Assembly: GCA_016859345.1 (NCBI GenBank)
Contig: CM029129.1
Location: 20,005,195-20,069,194, forward strand
Reading direction: 5' to 3'
DNA: 64,000 bases
From: Istiophorus platypterus
Taxonomy: Eukaryota; Chordata; Actinopteri; Istiophoriformes; Istiophoridae
Positions 1-11,420 of the stretch are shown here, one piece after another; position 1 is the first letter of the stretch, and every line of letters starts with the position of its first letter. The position numbers and the translations under genes were made by a program. A model generated the notes under the pieces. That model ran no database searches. It saw only the letters and a list, made by a program, of their open reading frames with translations, and was not told the DNA's origin.

Positions 1-1417
1 AGTTTTTAAAAGCACTAACCTCTCAGTGTGCTGTGCTGATTTTCTAAAGCTAAATAAGCTATTGTTTTTTTGTTAATCCTAGTTTAAACTGCAGCAGTTA
101 GTGTAAACTTTAAGTAGTGTGTGCTGGTACAATGTTCATATCCGGTTTTTTGGTTTCCTGAAAAGGTAAAATGTGGCAATCTTTTTTTTTTTCTAGGTGT
201 TTCAGTAAGATCCTTTTTTTTTAATTTACATAAATCCTCTGTTGAGTATGTTAAGTTAACATATCAGGCCCTGTTAGGTATATGGGATCAATAATAACTA
301 AGTCAAGTCTTCATCAGTTCTGCATCATTAATGTCAGTTTTTAAATCTACATGCTGAAACCGAAGTCAAGTCAAAAGCAATACGGTGTTTATGGTGCTCA
401 TTTAATATCCAGGGATGAAACATATCTCAAAGTCTTTAAGGGAGTTATATTTTAAACTGATAAATAGTTGACAGGGGATTTTTGGATTGCAAAGTCTTTA
501 CTTTATGACAGAAATCTCTTCAAGTTATCATGGTCTAAAATCACAGTTAAGATAGGAAAAAGACTTGACCTGACCCTGTATTCCGATCACGTGACACGGT
601 TCCAGAAACCTCACGCCAAAACAACGTCCCCATCTTATCACTGCACAGTTTTGTTCAGCTAGCTCTCTATAAATGAAACTTGTGATTACTGCTGGGTCTG
701 GTTTACTCTAGGTACTCTAACCACTTCCTTGGCATTCATAGGGTGTTTCACTTTAAAGTTAACTGCTGCGGGCTTCCCCCAGCAGTGGCGACATTTCGCC
801 ATGTTGACATGATGAGGGTTGTGGATTAGCACTGCGAAAGGCCTCACAGGGAAGTGACAGTGCATTCCCTTGCCTGTAATCTCCAACAAACCCCCCCGCC
901 CTTGCCCAACATGCTAAGTGCTCATTCTCCTATTTCCCTTAAATAATGTGGTTTTCAGCGGCACTTTGTCCTATTTTCTATTACACTCCTTCCGTGAGTA
1001 CACTGAATCTGGGTTGCAAACGCAAACAGCCGTCAAAGTGTTGTGATGCGGAGACAAAGACCAGGAAAAAGTAACCTCACTGCCCGTTTGGGAGTTTTGT
1101 GGGTGTGATAAGTCTATTTGGGCCCAACAGCACTCACACGCACAAGCACACGCACGCACGCACCCACACAGATGCACAATCACCACACTCGCATCATCCA
1201 GCTTCAGCGATGTGATCTCATAATGCTGCCATTCAGAACCTCTTTCTCATTGAAAAAAAAAAAAAAAAAGTCTGAGGCAGAGAAAGGCCGTGTTTGTTTC
1301 GGGTGATAGTCCTGTTTTTCTGCACCCTTTATGAAAGACTAAATATTTTTTTGTGACTGTTTGCCCACACTCAGGCTTCACACTTGTTGTTCCAACCTAC
1401 TTTCTTTCACAGGTAGA

Positions 1418-1418
<1 letters not shown>
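1..1418. other. Intronic stretch without a gene
   Basis: AT-rich unique sequence with short T runs (around 181-192), a CA/CACG-rich patch at about 1132-1174 and a 17-bp A run at 1253-1269. No coding frame, hairpin or repeat family recognised. Confidence 0.6.
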
Positions 1419-1472
<54 letters not shown>

Positions 1473-1520
1473 CACACAGACACATAGATACATACAAATA
1501 TATATGTATGTGTGTGTGTG
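1419..1520. repeat. Compound (TA)n-(CA)n-(TG)n microsatellite
   Basis: A 47-bp uninterrupted TA run (1419-1465) is followed by a CA block, a TACA-like block and a TG block up to about 1520. The CA and TG blocks are roughly complementary, so the segment could fold back on itself. Length-polymorphic in all likelihood. Confidence 0.95.
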
Positions 1521-3063
1521 CCAAATTTTGCAACAGATGCCCACCGCACCCTTTGGGGACAGCAGTCTAAACAGAATCTTTCATCAAAGACAATCATGGA
1601 ATTAAACATAAGAGTTAGGGAGCCTGTCTTTGCTCACAGCGACACACGAGAAGTAGGCCACGATGTTGGTATGAGGGCTGAACACATCATCCTGCACAGG
1701 AGATAAAGAAAAAGCCATTACTTCTTTAAAAAAAAAATAATGAAAAACAAAAAAACGCTGATCATGTCATAATCTGACGAAGCCATCAATCTCTCCATTG
1801 CAACACACACATTAAGTGCCTTCGTTTTGCCAGCTTAACACATTTCTGACATTAAGTGAAAACGCAATGTTGAAAATACAGAAACAGAATTGAACGCACA
1901 CTTCTTTTTTTTTCTTTCGGGAAATCAGCAAAGTCATGCAAGGACCTTCTGTTTCCTGCAATGGAGTCATCAACATAAGTTGTCAAATGGTCTCACATGC
2001 GCGCTTGCATGAGATGGCATGACACTATTTAGCATTCATTACAAATAATAAAAAAAAACCCTGTCTAAGAGCTTCCACATTGAGGAAAGGTTCAACAATA
2101 GAGCTCGACTGTTCCAAGAGAATAACCCTGCTGTAATGCATAAAAAACAAGAAAAACAAAACACATTCTAGTCTGTGCAATTCATTACACGTAAACACAG
2201 CACAGTAAACAAACAGCTCCGGGCCATGAGAATAAAACGAGGGCTGCATTTGTGATTGAGCTGTAGTCAGTCTATGGACCTTACCTGTATTTTCTTATCA
2301 CAAAGGCATCATCCTCTGTAAGCTAAGTTTTAGTATGAAACAAAGATGAGCAAGGAGAGGAGAAGGGGGGGGGCTATAGCGTTCTACAAATTATAGCATT
2401 TTGGTGACAATCGAATGTCTTCTTGGTCAGAAACGTTGCCAGTGAATATAACCGTAACATTTGGTTCGAGTTAGCAAAAGTGTGCCTGGTGCAAAAATTT
2501 TGGAATTGTCAAAAGTCAGCCCATTGCCAAGATATCTGCCTTTTGAAGCTCGATCCTAAGCTATCATAGAGTAAAGAAAAAAAAAAGCTGGCTGGGGAGT
2601 ATTTAGATTGAGGCAACAAATTTATATTGTGAAATGAAAGGCATGGAATTTTTTAGATTACCCGTTGCTGAGGTTTTCATGGGAATCTGCAATGACAATT
2701 TGGGGCAAAGTGTCCACTCAGCAGCATGTAACAACAAGACTAAACATTGGTGCAATTTGATCTGACCAAAGTTAATTCTAGGATTATAGTCTTTTATGCT
2801 CTGTTGGTGTGAAGTGGGGATTTCCATCTGGCTTAAAAAAAAACCTAGTCACTAGTAAAAGTTTTCTCCATCGCAGATTTCCTATGAAATGCACAGGCCA
2901 CACTGACCTGAAAAAGAAAATGCTATATTTACTTAACAACAACAGCTGGGCAAGCATTAAAAGGCTACTGAGAAGTCGCCTTTACCTCAAATTCTAATTG
3001 GCTGGGTGACTTTTGGACAAAAATGAACAAGTTAAGGTTAACTTGACATGACAAAGCTTCATG

Positions 3064-3066
<3 letters not shown>
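1521..3066. other. Intronic stretch without a gene
   Basis: Unique AT-rich DNA with A runs near 1726, 2050 and 2578 and a G run near 2366. Nothing else seen. Confidence 0.55.

Positions 3067-3126
<60 letters not shown>
3067..3126. repeat. (AC)30 microsatellite
   Basis: Sixty bases of perfect AC. Confidence 0.98.
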
Positions 3127-3128
<2 letters not shown>

Positions 3129-3326
3129 TAATCCCTATGCAACATTGGTTGTTGCAGGACAGGACACAATTTACTGTATGTGCATATATATCCGCACCGG
3201 CTGAGTGATCTGTTCTCAGTAGTCCGGGAGGCTAAATGGGAAATAAAAAGGCTAATTACAGTGTTTCTGTCGATGGCTGACCAATATCACACTCAGGGGT
3301 TTTTAACAGTGTAAACAGGGCAGGGG

Positions 3327-3436
3327 AGAGAGTGAGAGAGAGAAAGCGAGAGAGGGAGAGGTTGAGAGAGACAGATTGGGGAGAGAAAATGTGCATGTAT
3401 GTGTGTGTGTGTGCGTGTGTGTGTGTGTGTGTGTGT

Positions 3437-3499
<63 letters not shown>

Positions 3500-3512
3500 G
3501 AGGGAGGGAGGC
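3327..3512. repeat. Compound (GA)n/(GT)n microsatellite
   Basis: A purine GA/GGGA tract (3327-3382) passes into a GT tract with GC interruptions (about 3395-3437), a short GAGTGT hinge, then a 40-bp GA run and a GGGA-like end to about 3512. The GA parts form a polypurine strand on +. Serine/leucine- and histidine/threonine-rich open frames over it are by-products. Confidence 0.95.
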
Positions 3513-3846
3513 AGACAAGCGCAGTCACCAACAAAAACATAGCCTGGCTGTTCACTGAGCCTACATAAATGGCTTACGTAAGACAGTACTCTCAGTACCA
3601 AAAAACAGCAAAAATCCATAAACACACACAGACACACAACCCCCCACTTCCCTGCACTCAATCACACACACATCGGTTTCATTACACGTGTGAGGACTTA
3701 CGTTCATTTCTGTAACCCTAACACGTAACTTCCATTGCCTCCCTGCTCTTTTCATGACTTAGGTTTTTGTTGTTGTTTATTTTATTTTTTTTTTTTTAAC
3801 CACAAAGTAAAAGTGAGCTAAAGGACAGAATGACATTAGGAATGAC

Positions 3847-4104
3847 AAAAAAAAAAAAAAAAAAAAAAAGATCCATATTTCCGGCATCTAAAACTCAATC
3901 TGGTTCATATGCAAATAGCAAAACAAGTCCCCGCACACACGAACACACACACACACGCACGAACACACACACACACACACACGCACACACACACACATTT
4001 GCAGGAACACACAGAGACGCAGTATGCTGTCAGAACAATGAGTACAGACACCACACGCTCTCACTCTCCCTCGCTCTCTCTCTCTCCCATGCCCCCCCCC
4101 CCCC
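3847..4104. repeat. Cluster: poly-A, (CA)n, (CT)n and poly-C
   Basis: A 23-bp A run (3847-3869), an imperfect CA/CG array (about 3934-3998), a CT tract (about 4058-4088) and a 13-bp C run (4092-4104). Confidence 0.93.
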
Positions 4105-4393
4105 TTCCCACCTCACTCTACCTTCAGCGTTATAACGAGCTGTGCTGTACAGTTTTATTTACACCAACCTCTTATCAGTGGTACAGCAGCACAGAGGCTG
4201 CCAATTGGAGAGGACAGACCACGGTACTGCCTGTACCCTGTAGTGGAGTAGGTGTGTACGACCATGCTCCCAGCACTTTTTTTTTTTTTGGTTTTGTTTT
4301 TTGATTATTTTTTTGAATTTTTATTTTTTTTAAATCAAGGCTCAGAAAAGACTGGGCCCGCGCCAGGCTGCCTCTCAAAATAATAAAACATAC
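4105..4393. other. Intronic stretch without a gene
   Basis: Unique sequence with T-rich runs at about 4278-4330. Nothing else seen. Confidence 0.55.
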
Positions 4394-4416
4394 TCACTCT
4401 CTCTCTCTCTCTCTTT

Positions 4417-4453
<37 letters not shown>

Positions 4454-4472
4454 ACACACACACACACACACA
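4394..4472. repeat. (CT)n-(CA)n microsatellite
   Basis: A CT run (4394-4414) followed, after a short junction, by CA to 4472 with one TA interruption near 4449. Confidence 0.96.
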
Positions 4473-5651
4473 AATACAAATATGCAGACAGGATGAGTCT
4501 GCACTTCAAGTACAGGCACATTTTTTTAAAAACCGGGTTTCGCCACACGCATACGATCATGATGGGTCTCTATATAGAGATCTACCCAGAGGAATAGGGT
4601 TCGACAAACGGGTTTTTTTAAATATTTTTTTTTTAGCTGACATAAATCTCAATGTGCACCACGAAGCATGTGGCAGATGGTGGTGTGCAGGAGTTGGCTG
4701 AGCCCGACATCAAAAACAATGAGGACAGAGTTCTTATGATGCATTTTGGCAGTGAAGTGAGATCATAAAGATATCGCCACAAAAATCATTTATCTGATGA
4801 TTTTATAAAGCAACGCAGATGGCAGATAGCTGACTTCAAATGTGCCTCAGCTGTCTGTGCTCAAATGTTAGTGCAGGGCTGGCATTAGTTCATGTCATGT
4901 CTAAATGTCTGCCTATACATGCATATGCATGTTCTTCAGTTGTATACTTATCAGCATAGAAAAGCATTCGTTTGACTTAGTCTCACTGGGTAAAAATCAA
5001 ATATATTTCAGATATATTTAAATCAAGGATGTAAATTTTGATAGTTAGCTACAACACTGGAGTAAGCAGTTACGACAATGATGATCCTAAGTGGGGTTCA
5101 ACAGAAATGTGGGTACCACAGAAATTTATACAACTGTGAACAAATATGATGAATGATTGCACCAACTTGCATTAAAAAAAAAAAAAAAGTGAAACTTTTT
5201 TTTGATGTGCATTTCCGAATCGAGGAGAAATTGCATACGCATTTCCCATTTTTTTCAAGATGGCCTCCCGTGTGAGTAACATTACTTTTTTTTTTTCTTA
5301 AAAGCCCTGTGTGATCTAAGGCTTAAGAGATGTTGATACAATATGTTCAAGAAATCCAAGAAACGGACAGGACACTGTGTGAAAGTAGCTGTCTAGTAGT
5401 GAAAGAAACATGATAGGGCAATTATCTAAGTCGGTAACAAAGTGTACCGGGCAAAACACAAAGTAGCTGCACATCGAATATACAGTATGTACTACACAGA
5501 TGATATTGCAGTAAAAAAAAACAACAAAACATGCTGGCTCTAACAAATATCAGAAAAAGACACACGGAGCGACTCAGACAAGCAGAAATGACTTCATGGT
5601 GTGATCAAACAAAGCGCTATAAATAAGAGGAGATAATCTTGCTTTTCTGTT
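4473..5651. other. Intronic stretch without a gene, with two short perfect palindromes
   Basis: Unique AT-rich DNA. It contains a 14-bp palindrome TCTCTATATAGAGA at 4567-4580 and the 16-bp palindrome listed at 4917-4932. No coding potential recognised. Confidence 0.6.
4917..4932. promoter_or_regulatory. 16-bp palindrome containing a MORE-type POU site
   Basis: ACATGCATATGCATGT is its own reverse complement and contains ATGCATATGCAT (4919-4930), the published palindromic MORE element bound by dimers of POU factors such as Oct1/Oct4. The motif match is seen; binding is inferred only. Confidence 0.35.
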
Positions 5652-5813
5652 GGGGGGGGGGGGGAGACAAGCCATCAAAAGCACAGGAACATATTTGCTC
5701 CCGATGATATTGTTATCGACGGAGGGGAGGAAGAAATCAAAGGGAAGTGAGAGGGAGCATGAGGAAGAGGGAGGGAGAGAGAAAAAGGAAGAAACAGATG
5801 AAGACAGAGAATA
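5652..5813. repeat. Poly-G run and GA-rich polypurine tract
   Basis: Thirteen G at 5652-5664, and a GGA/GA-rich purine stretch at about 5718-5813 with few pyrimidines. Confidence 0.85.
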
Positions 5814-5929
5814 TTCAGGTCGCATTTGACAGCTTTACGGTCTGTTGCGCCGAATGGGATGTCTAGGGACGTGGCAAAGCAGACAAATATTGACTTGCCA
5901 AGCATTCGCATGCACTCACATATATACAC

Positions 5930-5957
5930 ACATACATACACAACCACACACACACAT
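5930..5957. repeat. Short imperfect (CA)n
   Basis: TACACACA/CACACAC block, imperfect. Confidence 0.85.
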
Positions 5958-6270
5958 GCAGGGAAAATACACAAGACACTTCTACATGAAGCCTTTAAAT
6001 TCAGCACCCCCCCAAATGGATGAGCTCACATTGCAACATCAGTCACCCTTGTTTTTTTGCCCGGCTCAACCTCTTAATCCATTTTGCCCGCAAACCAATT
6101 TGTTTGTCCAGCAGGTCACAGACAGTTTCCTGCCCTCACTGTTCCCTGTTCTCTTGTACTGTTTATTTCTCCCTCTCCTTTGCCTTACTTTCTCTGAACG
6201 ACGAAGCCATTTCCAGAGCTTTTTGCCCCCTGGGAGATCGAGGGCATCTCAGTCCACGCATCCACCCCCC

Positions 6271-6323
6271 CCTCCTCCTCCTCCTCCTCCTCCTCCTCCT
6301 CCTCCTCCTCCTCCTCCTCCCTC
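6271..6323. repeat. (CTC)n trinucleotide microsatellite
   Basis: About 17 perfect CCT/CTC repeats preceded by a C run. Proline- or leucine-rich open frames over it are by-products. Confidence 0.97.
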
Positions 6324-6834
6324 CTTTCCTGCAGTCACTTCCTCTGCCTTTTACCTCTGTCTCTCCCCATCGTCCTTACTTTCTAACTGTCTTTGACGTC
6401 AGAGGAATCTAGTTTAAAGTGTGCACTGACACGAATGGACACAGATTCACATGCATCATTTAAAACTATTTCCTTAGCTTTTTCGAAAAACCAATGTCAT
6501 TTCTCATTTTTGAGATAAGTGCAATCAGATTACTGGTAATTTGGTACTGGGTGCGCAGTGTTATCATGGGGCTCTGGAGACAGGCAGTGACGTAATGATA
6601 ATGTCTCATTGCTTCTTAAAACATGTTTAACAGAGACCTAATGCCAATTTAGTTTTTTTTCTTTTTTTTTTGGATTGGTTCTGCTTGAGTTTTCTTTCAT
6701 ATTATCTGACTAGAATTTTCTCTCTTTTTTTCATTTTTTTTTTTCCTTAAAATTATGGTCCAGTTTAATGTCTTTTACTTCTATCCATGTTATTTTCCCA
6801 GGTCAGTTCACCACTTTTGTCCGGAATAGCTTAA
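6324..6834. other. Intronic stretch without a gene
   Basis: Unique AT-rich DNA with T-rich runs (about 6651-6745). Nothing else seen. Confidence 0.55.
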
Positions 6835-7135
6835 CAAATGCTATCCATTGTCTTTATATTCATTTATGGTCCTCACCGGTTGAATCCTAATGACTTTTTT
6901 TTGATCCCCTTAGCTCCCTCCTGAGCCTCAGTGAGGTTGGTGGGTTTTTGGTTTTCAGTGAAATGTCTTGAAACTATTGCATAGTTTGCCATGAAGACTG
7001 GAACAGATATTCATGTTCCCCAGAGGATGGACTCTAATAACTTTGGTGATCCAGTGATCTTTCATCTAGCACATCACCAACCAAAAGCCTCAAGTTTGTA
7101 GTTTGTATTTAGTGCTAGTTAACGTTTCAGGAAAA
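6835..7135 (+). mobile_element. Degenerate teleost interspersed repeat
   Basis: The stretch shows features I know from a very common percomorph repeat: a phrase like TCAGTGAAATGTCTTGAAAC, then GCCATGAAGACTGGAACAGA, then a CCCCAGAGGATG...TAATAACTTTGGTGATCC block followed by CTTTCATCTAGC. A second, more diverged version of the TCCTAATGACTTT...GATCCCCTTAG block lies just before it (about 6866-6915), which fits the internal repetition of that family. Class is not certain (often treated as non-autonomous). Match is from memory, not a search. Confidence 0.65.
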
Positions 7136-9989
7136 AAAAAATCCTCAGTGGGAGAAACTTGGGCATGAAGACAGTGGTAGACATCTTTACAACTTAGGGC
7201 AAAAGGCGTCACAAAAGCCCGCTAAAAAAAATAAATAGATACTGTTTTGTGATGGCATATGTTTGAGACCTTCCTATTTCTGAATTAAAAACCTGTATCC
7301 CTGTGTCTGTAAAATGAAGAAGGTGAATAAAATGTAATCATAACAGCTAAGAATGATGACAAAAAAAAAGAAAAAAAGAAAATAAGATCCAGGTAGTAAA
7401 AACTTGAACTTTTTTTCCAGGTGTAAGAACACACAGTCAACCACGTATGCCCTGCCTATCTGTCTAGTACCAGCAATTACCCTGCTGTTGCCAGACACTG
7501 ACCAAATGTTTCACCCCCCACCCCACCCACACCCACCCACCCACCCTCTTGAAATCCAGGCCTCCCCTCCTCCATGGCTACCCCCTAGAGGTGAAAGGTG
7601 CCATGTGTTTTCAGCTTTGCTCTCAACCCCCCTCTGTTTTCAAAAAGAGAGAATAAAATAAGGCTTTGACATGTATCCTTGTGCTCCGCAGATGCAAGGA
7701 TATCTTCAGGGCCTCGGGTGGATGTGTGTGTCCGTGCGAGTGGTGGGTGCGTGGATGTGTGCGACAAACGTGCAAGGGAGGAAACAAGAGGCAGGAAGTA
7801 AGTTAGGCTGCTCTATAACGCCAAAGTGGACCATTTCTCACAAGCCTCGGGGCCTGGTATTAATGGATCCTGGTCGGACAGGGGTGGGCTTCTGGTGAAA
7901 TATATATGCTGACATGAATGACCCACTGCAGTTTGAGTCTACCCGAAAGTCTGTTGATAGAGGCCGTGGTCAGATTAAGCCAGACTTTAGACTAACTGCA
8001 TTTTCCAGTCTAAATAAATGAATCCGGTGCTCGGGAATGAATCGTGCAACCTGCCGGAGCTTTGAAGATGTCACTACCCAAGAAAATAATCTCGCATGAA
8101 AATACAAACACCGCTCGTGTTTACTGGCCCAAACAGTCCGCATCGTGTCCCTGTGACAGGACTGTATACACAGGCCACAGAGTCCTGCTAATCCTGGAGC
8201 CACTGAGGGCTGGATTTTTGGGTTGACGGTGCTCACAAAAGTTCCAGACTGGATGAAGCTTAATATATATCTCGGGCTGCATTAAAGTAGAACTTCTCAG
8301 AAGCTATTTAATGGTGATTGGAAGTGACATATAGTGAAAGTTAAGAATAATAATAAAAAAAAAAATCCATTATCCAGAGATGACCAGTGAATACTAATTG
8401 TGCAAGATGATGTGGCTGTTAAAGTCTTATTTTTGGTAAAAATCAAACAAGCTAAATGTAGGACCTTCGCATTTTCAAGATTTGTCTGATATGGAACAGT
8501 GAGCATTGCAGCACATCCTCCACTACTGTTGTTGTCATTGCCGAAAGCAACGAGGCTGTAATATGTGAACACTAAGCCAGCCGGCACTAGGGCTCCTTTG
8601 GCGACGGGTGCTCTCTCTCTCATCAATGTTAAAGTGCACACACACATCTGGATTTCATTTCCTATTGAGTATCAATTACGACATAGTTATTATCAGTCCT
8701 GTCCCGTGACCAGACCTGATACCCGAAATTGAAATTGGAGGTCACAGAGCTCTGAAATAAACAACCTGACACTCAGTTCAAGGTCAATGCGGAGGAACTA
8801 GCGAGTACAGTGGGGGCAGTGAGTTAATGTATAATCTTCTCACAGCCATTCACAGTAGAGCAACCAGAAGAACATCCCCCCCAAAAATAAGAGGGTCTAT
8901 AGAAAAAACAAAAAAACAAAACTCTTCTGTTCATGCATTCCAATGCATTCTGCATCAGCAGATTTCTCGAGACAATACTGTTGAGAACAAAAACCAATAT
9001 GAGATCACAGTATTTTCAAAAGTATTGTCTTGCAAGTGAGCTGCTGCTAAAATCTGTTGCAGTGTCTTTTTCAGGCCCTGACGTTTCTCTCCATGCTTTG
9101 CGCTTTTAAGTCTTCAGAGCGATCTTGACTCTAAACGTTGTTTATTTCTTCAACAGCTATTGAACGTTCCCGTTGAATTTCTGTCGCCTTAAAACTTCAA
9201 ACCGGCTCCTTTACTCAACAGCGGTCTTCCAAAGCAATTTGACATGAAACAGAAGCCGACGAACGCCCGCCAAACGACTGCAGAGCCGTTCTGGATCTTT
9301 GTTGCAATGTACACTGTGTCCAGAGAGCGTTAGCTGTAAACACATTTTTAAAGGGAAATGCTTTGGAACGATTGATATTCACAGATCTTGGCATGTTCTG
9401 TATATAAATTGCAAGAGCAAAGCCCTGCTTGTGGCACTTTGAGGTAGCAAAGTTCATTTCAACATGGCCAACAATACAAAGTTTGTCGCTCAAAATTTCC
9501 TCCAAACTGAAGGACTAAAGAGCCAAGTTGTCGTTGTTTTCCAATATGACCCATGACAGTCTTTCAGATCTGGTGTCTCTATGGGTAGCTGACAACAAAA
9601 CGATGTTTGTCAGTGCCTTCCAAAACTACTTACACAACCTCGATCGGTAAGGAACTCTTTAGTTTAGACTTTAGACAGCTTCCCCAACTCCCATCTTGGA
9701 CATCAGAATTGCACCATGCCACAAATAGGACAGACAGTTAATTTGCATAAAATATTAGCTTCATTCTACGTGTGCTCGGAAGAGGAATAGACAGACCTGA
9801 GACTCTGACCAGCAGTTGAACCCTTACCCCTGTGACCACCAAAGACTGTTGCCCAGCCAGCTGCTGGGAATCAAGCAATTGACATCCTCTTTACAGTGCT
9901 GTAAATGCATTTATAGTTCAAGAGAGGAAGAGATGAGATGGCTGCTGATCGGGGCAGGAAAACTCATTCTGGCTGTTGTTTGCTGCCCT
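7136..9989. other. Intronic stretch without a gene
   Basis: Mostly unique DNA. The part 7900-8240 is GC-balanced and free of simple repeats, so it could be conserved non-coding DNA, but nothing specific is recognisable. Short A runs at 7359-7380 and 8356-8366. A C/A-rich patch at 7511-7542. Confidence 0.5.
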
Positions 9990-10024
9990 GGGGTGGGGGT
10001 GGGGTGCTGGGGGTGCTGGGTGGG
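9990..10024 (+). other. G-quadruplex-prone G-rich tract
   Basis: Six G runs of three to five bases with spacers of one to four bases, satisfying the usual four-run G4 pattern on the + strand, which is the template strand for zbtb16. Confidence 0.75.
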
Positions 10025-11089
10025 CTGAGGTTTAAGGCGATTGCACAAAATTTAAACACAGAAGCAACACTTGTAGCCCTGCTTTCCCTGCTTTTTTCTA
10101 TTTTCTTCCTGCAGTAGCAGGCGAAAATGACTGCCAAGGAGCGCTGGAGAATGAAACCAAAGCTCAAGCCAAGGCCGTCCCCGGGATTTTTACCAGTGCA
10201 ACTGGAAACACCACGCTCTTGCTCATTAAAAACCCACACAATGCATTCACCCAGATTCATGTTAGTATGAGCATTCTAGTCAGATTCAGAGGAAACTCGT
10301 GTCTGGTACATTAAAAAAAAAAAAAAAAAAACATTAACTATCCCGTCTTGTCATCTCTGTCCCTCTTCTGTTTTTGTTTTGTTTTTTTGTTTCACAGGAA
10401 ACCAAAATGGAGCAGAAAGAAAAAAAGCATGGCAGAAGTTGGTGGGATGCCCCCCCCTCCCTTTCTCCAGGTCAATAACCTGTAAAGATTTACTGTTTAG
10501 GGCCTATTATTTCCTGCTTTCAAGTCACACATTGTCAAAGGCAATGCTGAGTTTATTAAGGCTGGAGTCACGGGGCCTGAGTGGAAAGCAGGGAATACAG
10601 TGATGACTTGGGTAGTAAAACTGTGACAAAGAAAGGGGGGGGGTGTAAACGGGCAGAGAAATACTTGGATTTCTAAACCAAAAGCTACCAGACATTAATT
10701 ACTCCTAAAACCCCAGAAAACCCTACACACTGAAAGAAGTGATCACATTTCTTTTCAAAATTACTTCGAAATCACGACCAAAAAGTTGGATTTCAAAATG
10801 AAGTCTCTCCACTATGGCTTCATGTTCCCATGTCGTGTGAAGATTAGTTATTGGTGCAATAATCAAAAGGCAACAAAAACACTGCTAAGTAATTGTTGAC
10901 TTGAGTCAGTTTGGCTAAGCAAAGGCGCCAGGCTGAGCCAACAGGAACAACTGGAGACATGGCTGAGACTGCAGATGAAAGGATATACACATAGCTTAAA
11001 CCTACAGTGCGGAACCCTTGTCTCCCCCTTCCAGCAGTGAGAGTAATTGCACAATGACTGTTGAATTTTATCTGGGGTATCAGAAACTT
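10025..11089. other. Intronic stretch without a gene
   Basis: Unique DNA with A runs at about 10313-10330 and a G run at about 10636-10643. Nothing else seen. Confidence 0.5.
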
Positions 11090-11420
11090 TCCTTGGACGC
11101 TTCCTAGGTTTTTCCCGCCCTAGGCTCCGCCGTACTCTTGGTCGCTTTAACCTACTCAGTCTCTGACCCTGCGGCTGCACCCTTCTTCAGCTCTGGCGGA
11201 CCAATCATTGCAAAACGCATCGGTATCGCGGGAATGTCGTCCCAGACGTCGGATACAAAGCTCCGATATTCTGCAAAAATATAGAGAGATTTAACATCTG
11301 CTGGTAGGCTGAATCCGCATCGTGTGAACTCAATCTTCAAGGGCATGAACTTAACGGACGTTGTATGTAAGTCCCGCACTCCAGCTTTAACAGCAGGAAA
11401 TGCTTGAAACATGCAGTTGT
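11090..11420. other. CpG-rich segment of unknown origin, possible recent insertion
   Basis: CpG dinucleotides are clustered here (for example TCGGTATCGCGGGAATGTCG near 11220) although the flanks are CpG-poor. The minus strand is open for 97 codons (11152-11445) with a non-repetitive predicted peptide, but I recognise no domain. The A/T run at 11419-11437 adjoins it. Unmethylated regulatory DNA or a young mobile element are both possible. Confidence 0.4.

Noticed and set aside
3256..3661. Serine/leucine- and His/Thr-rich open frames
   Set aside because: By-products of the GA/GT compound microsatellite.
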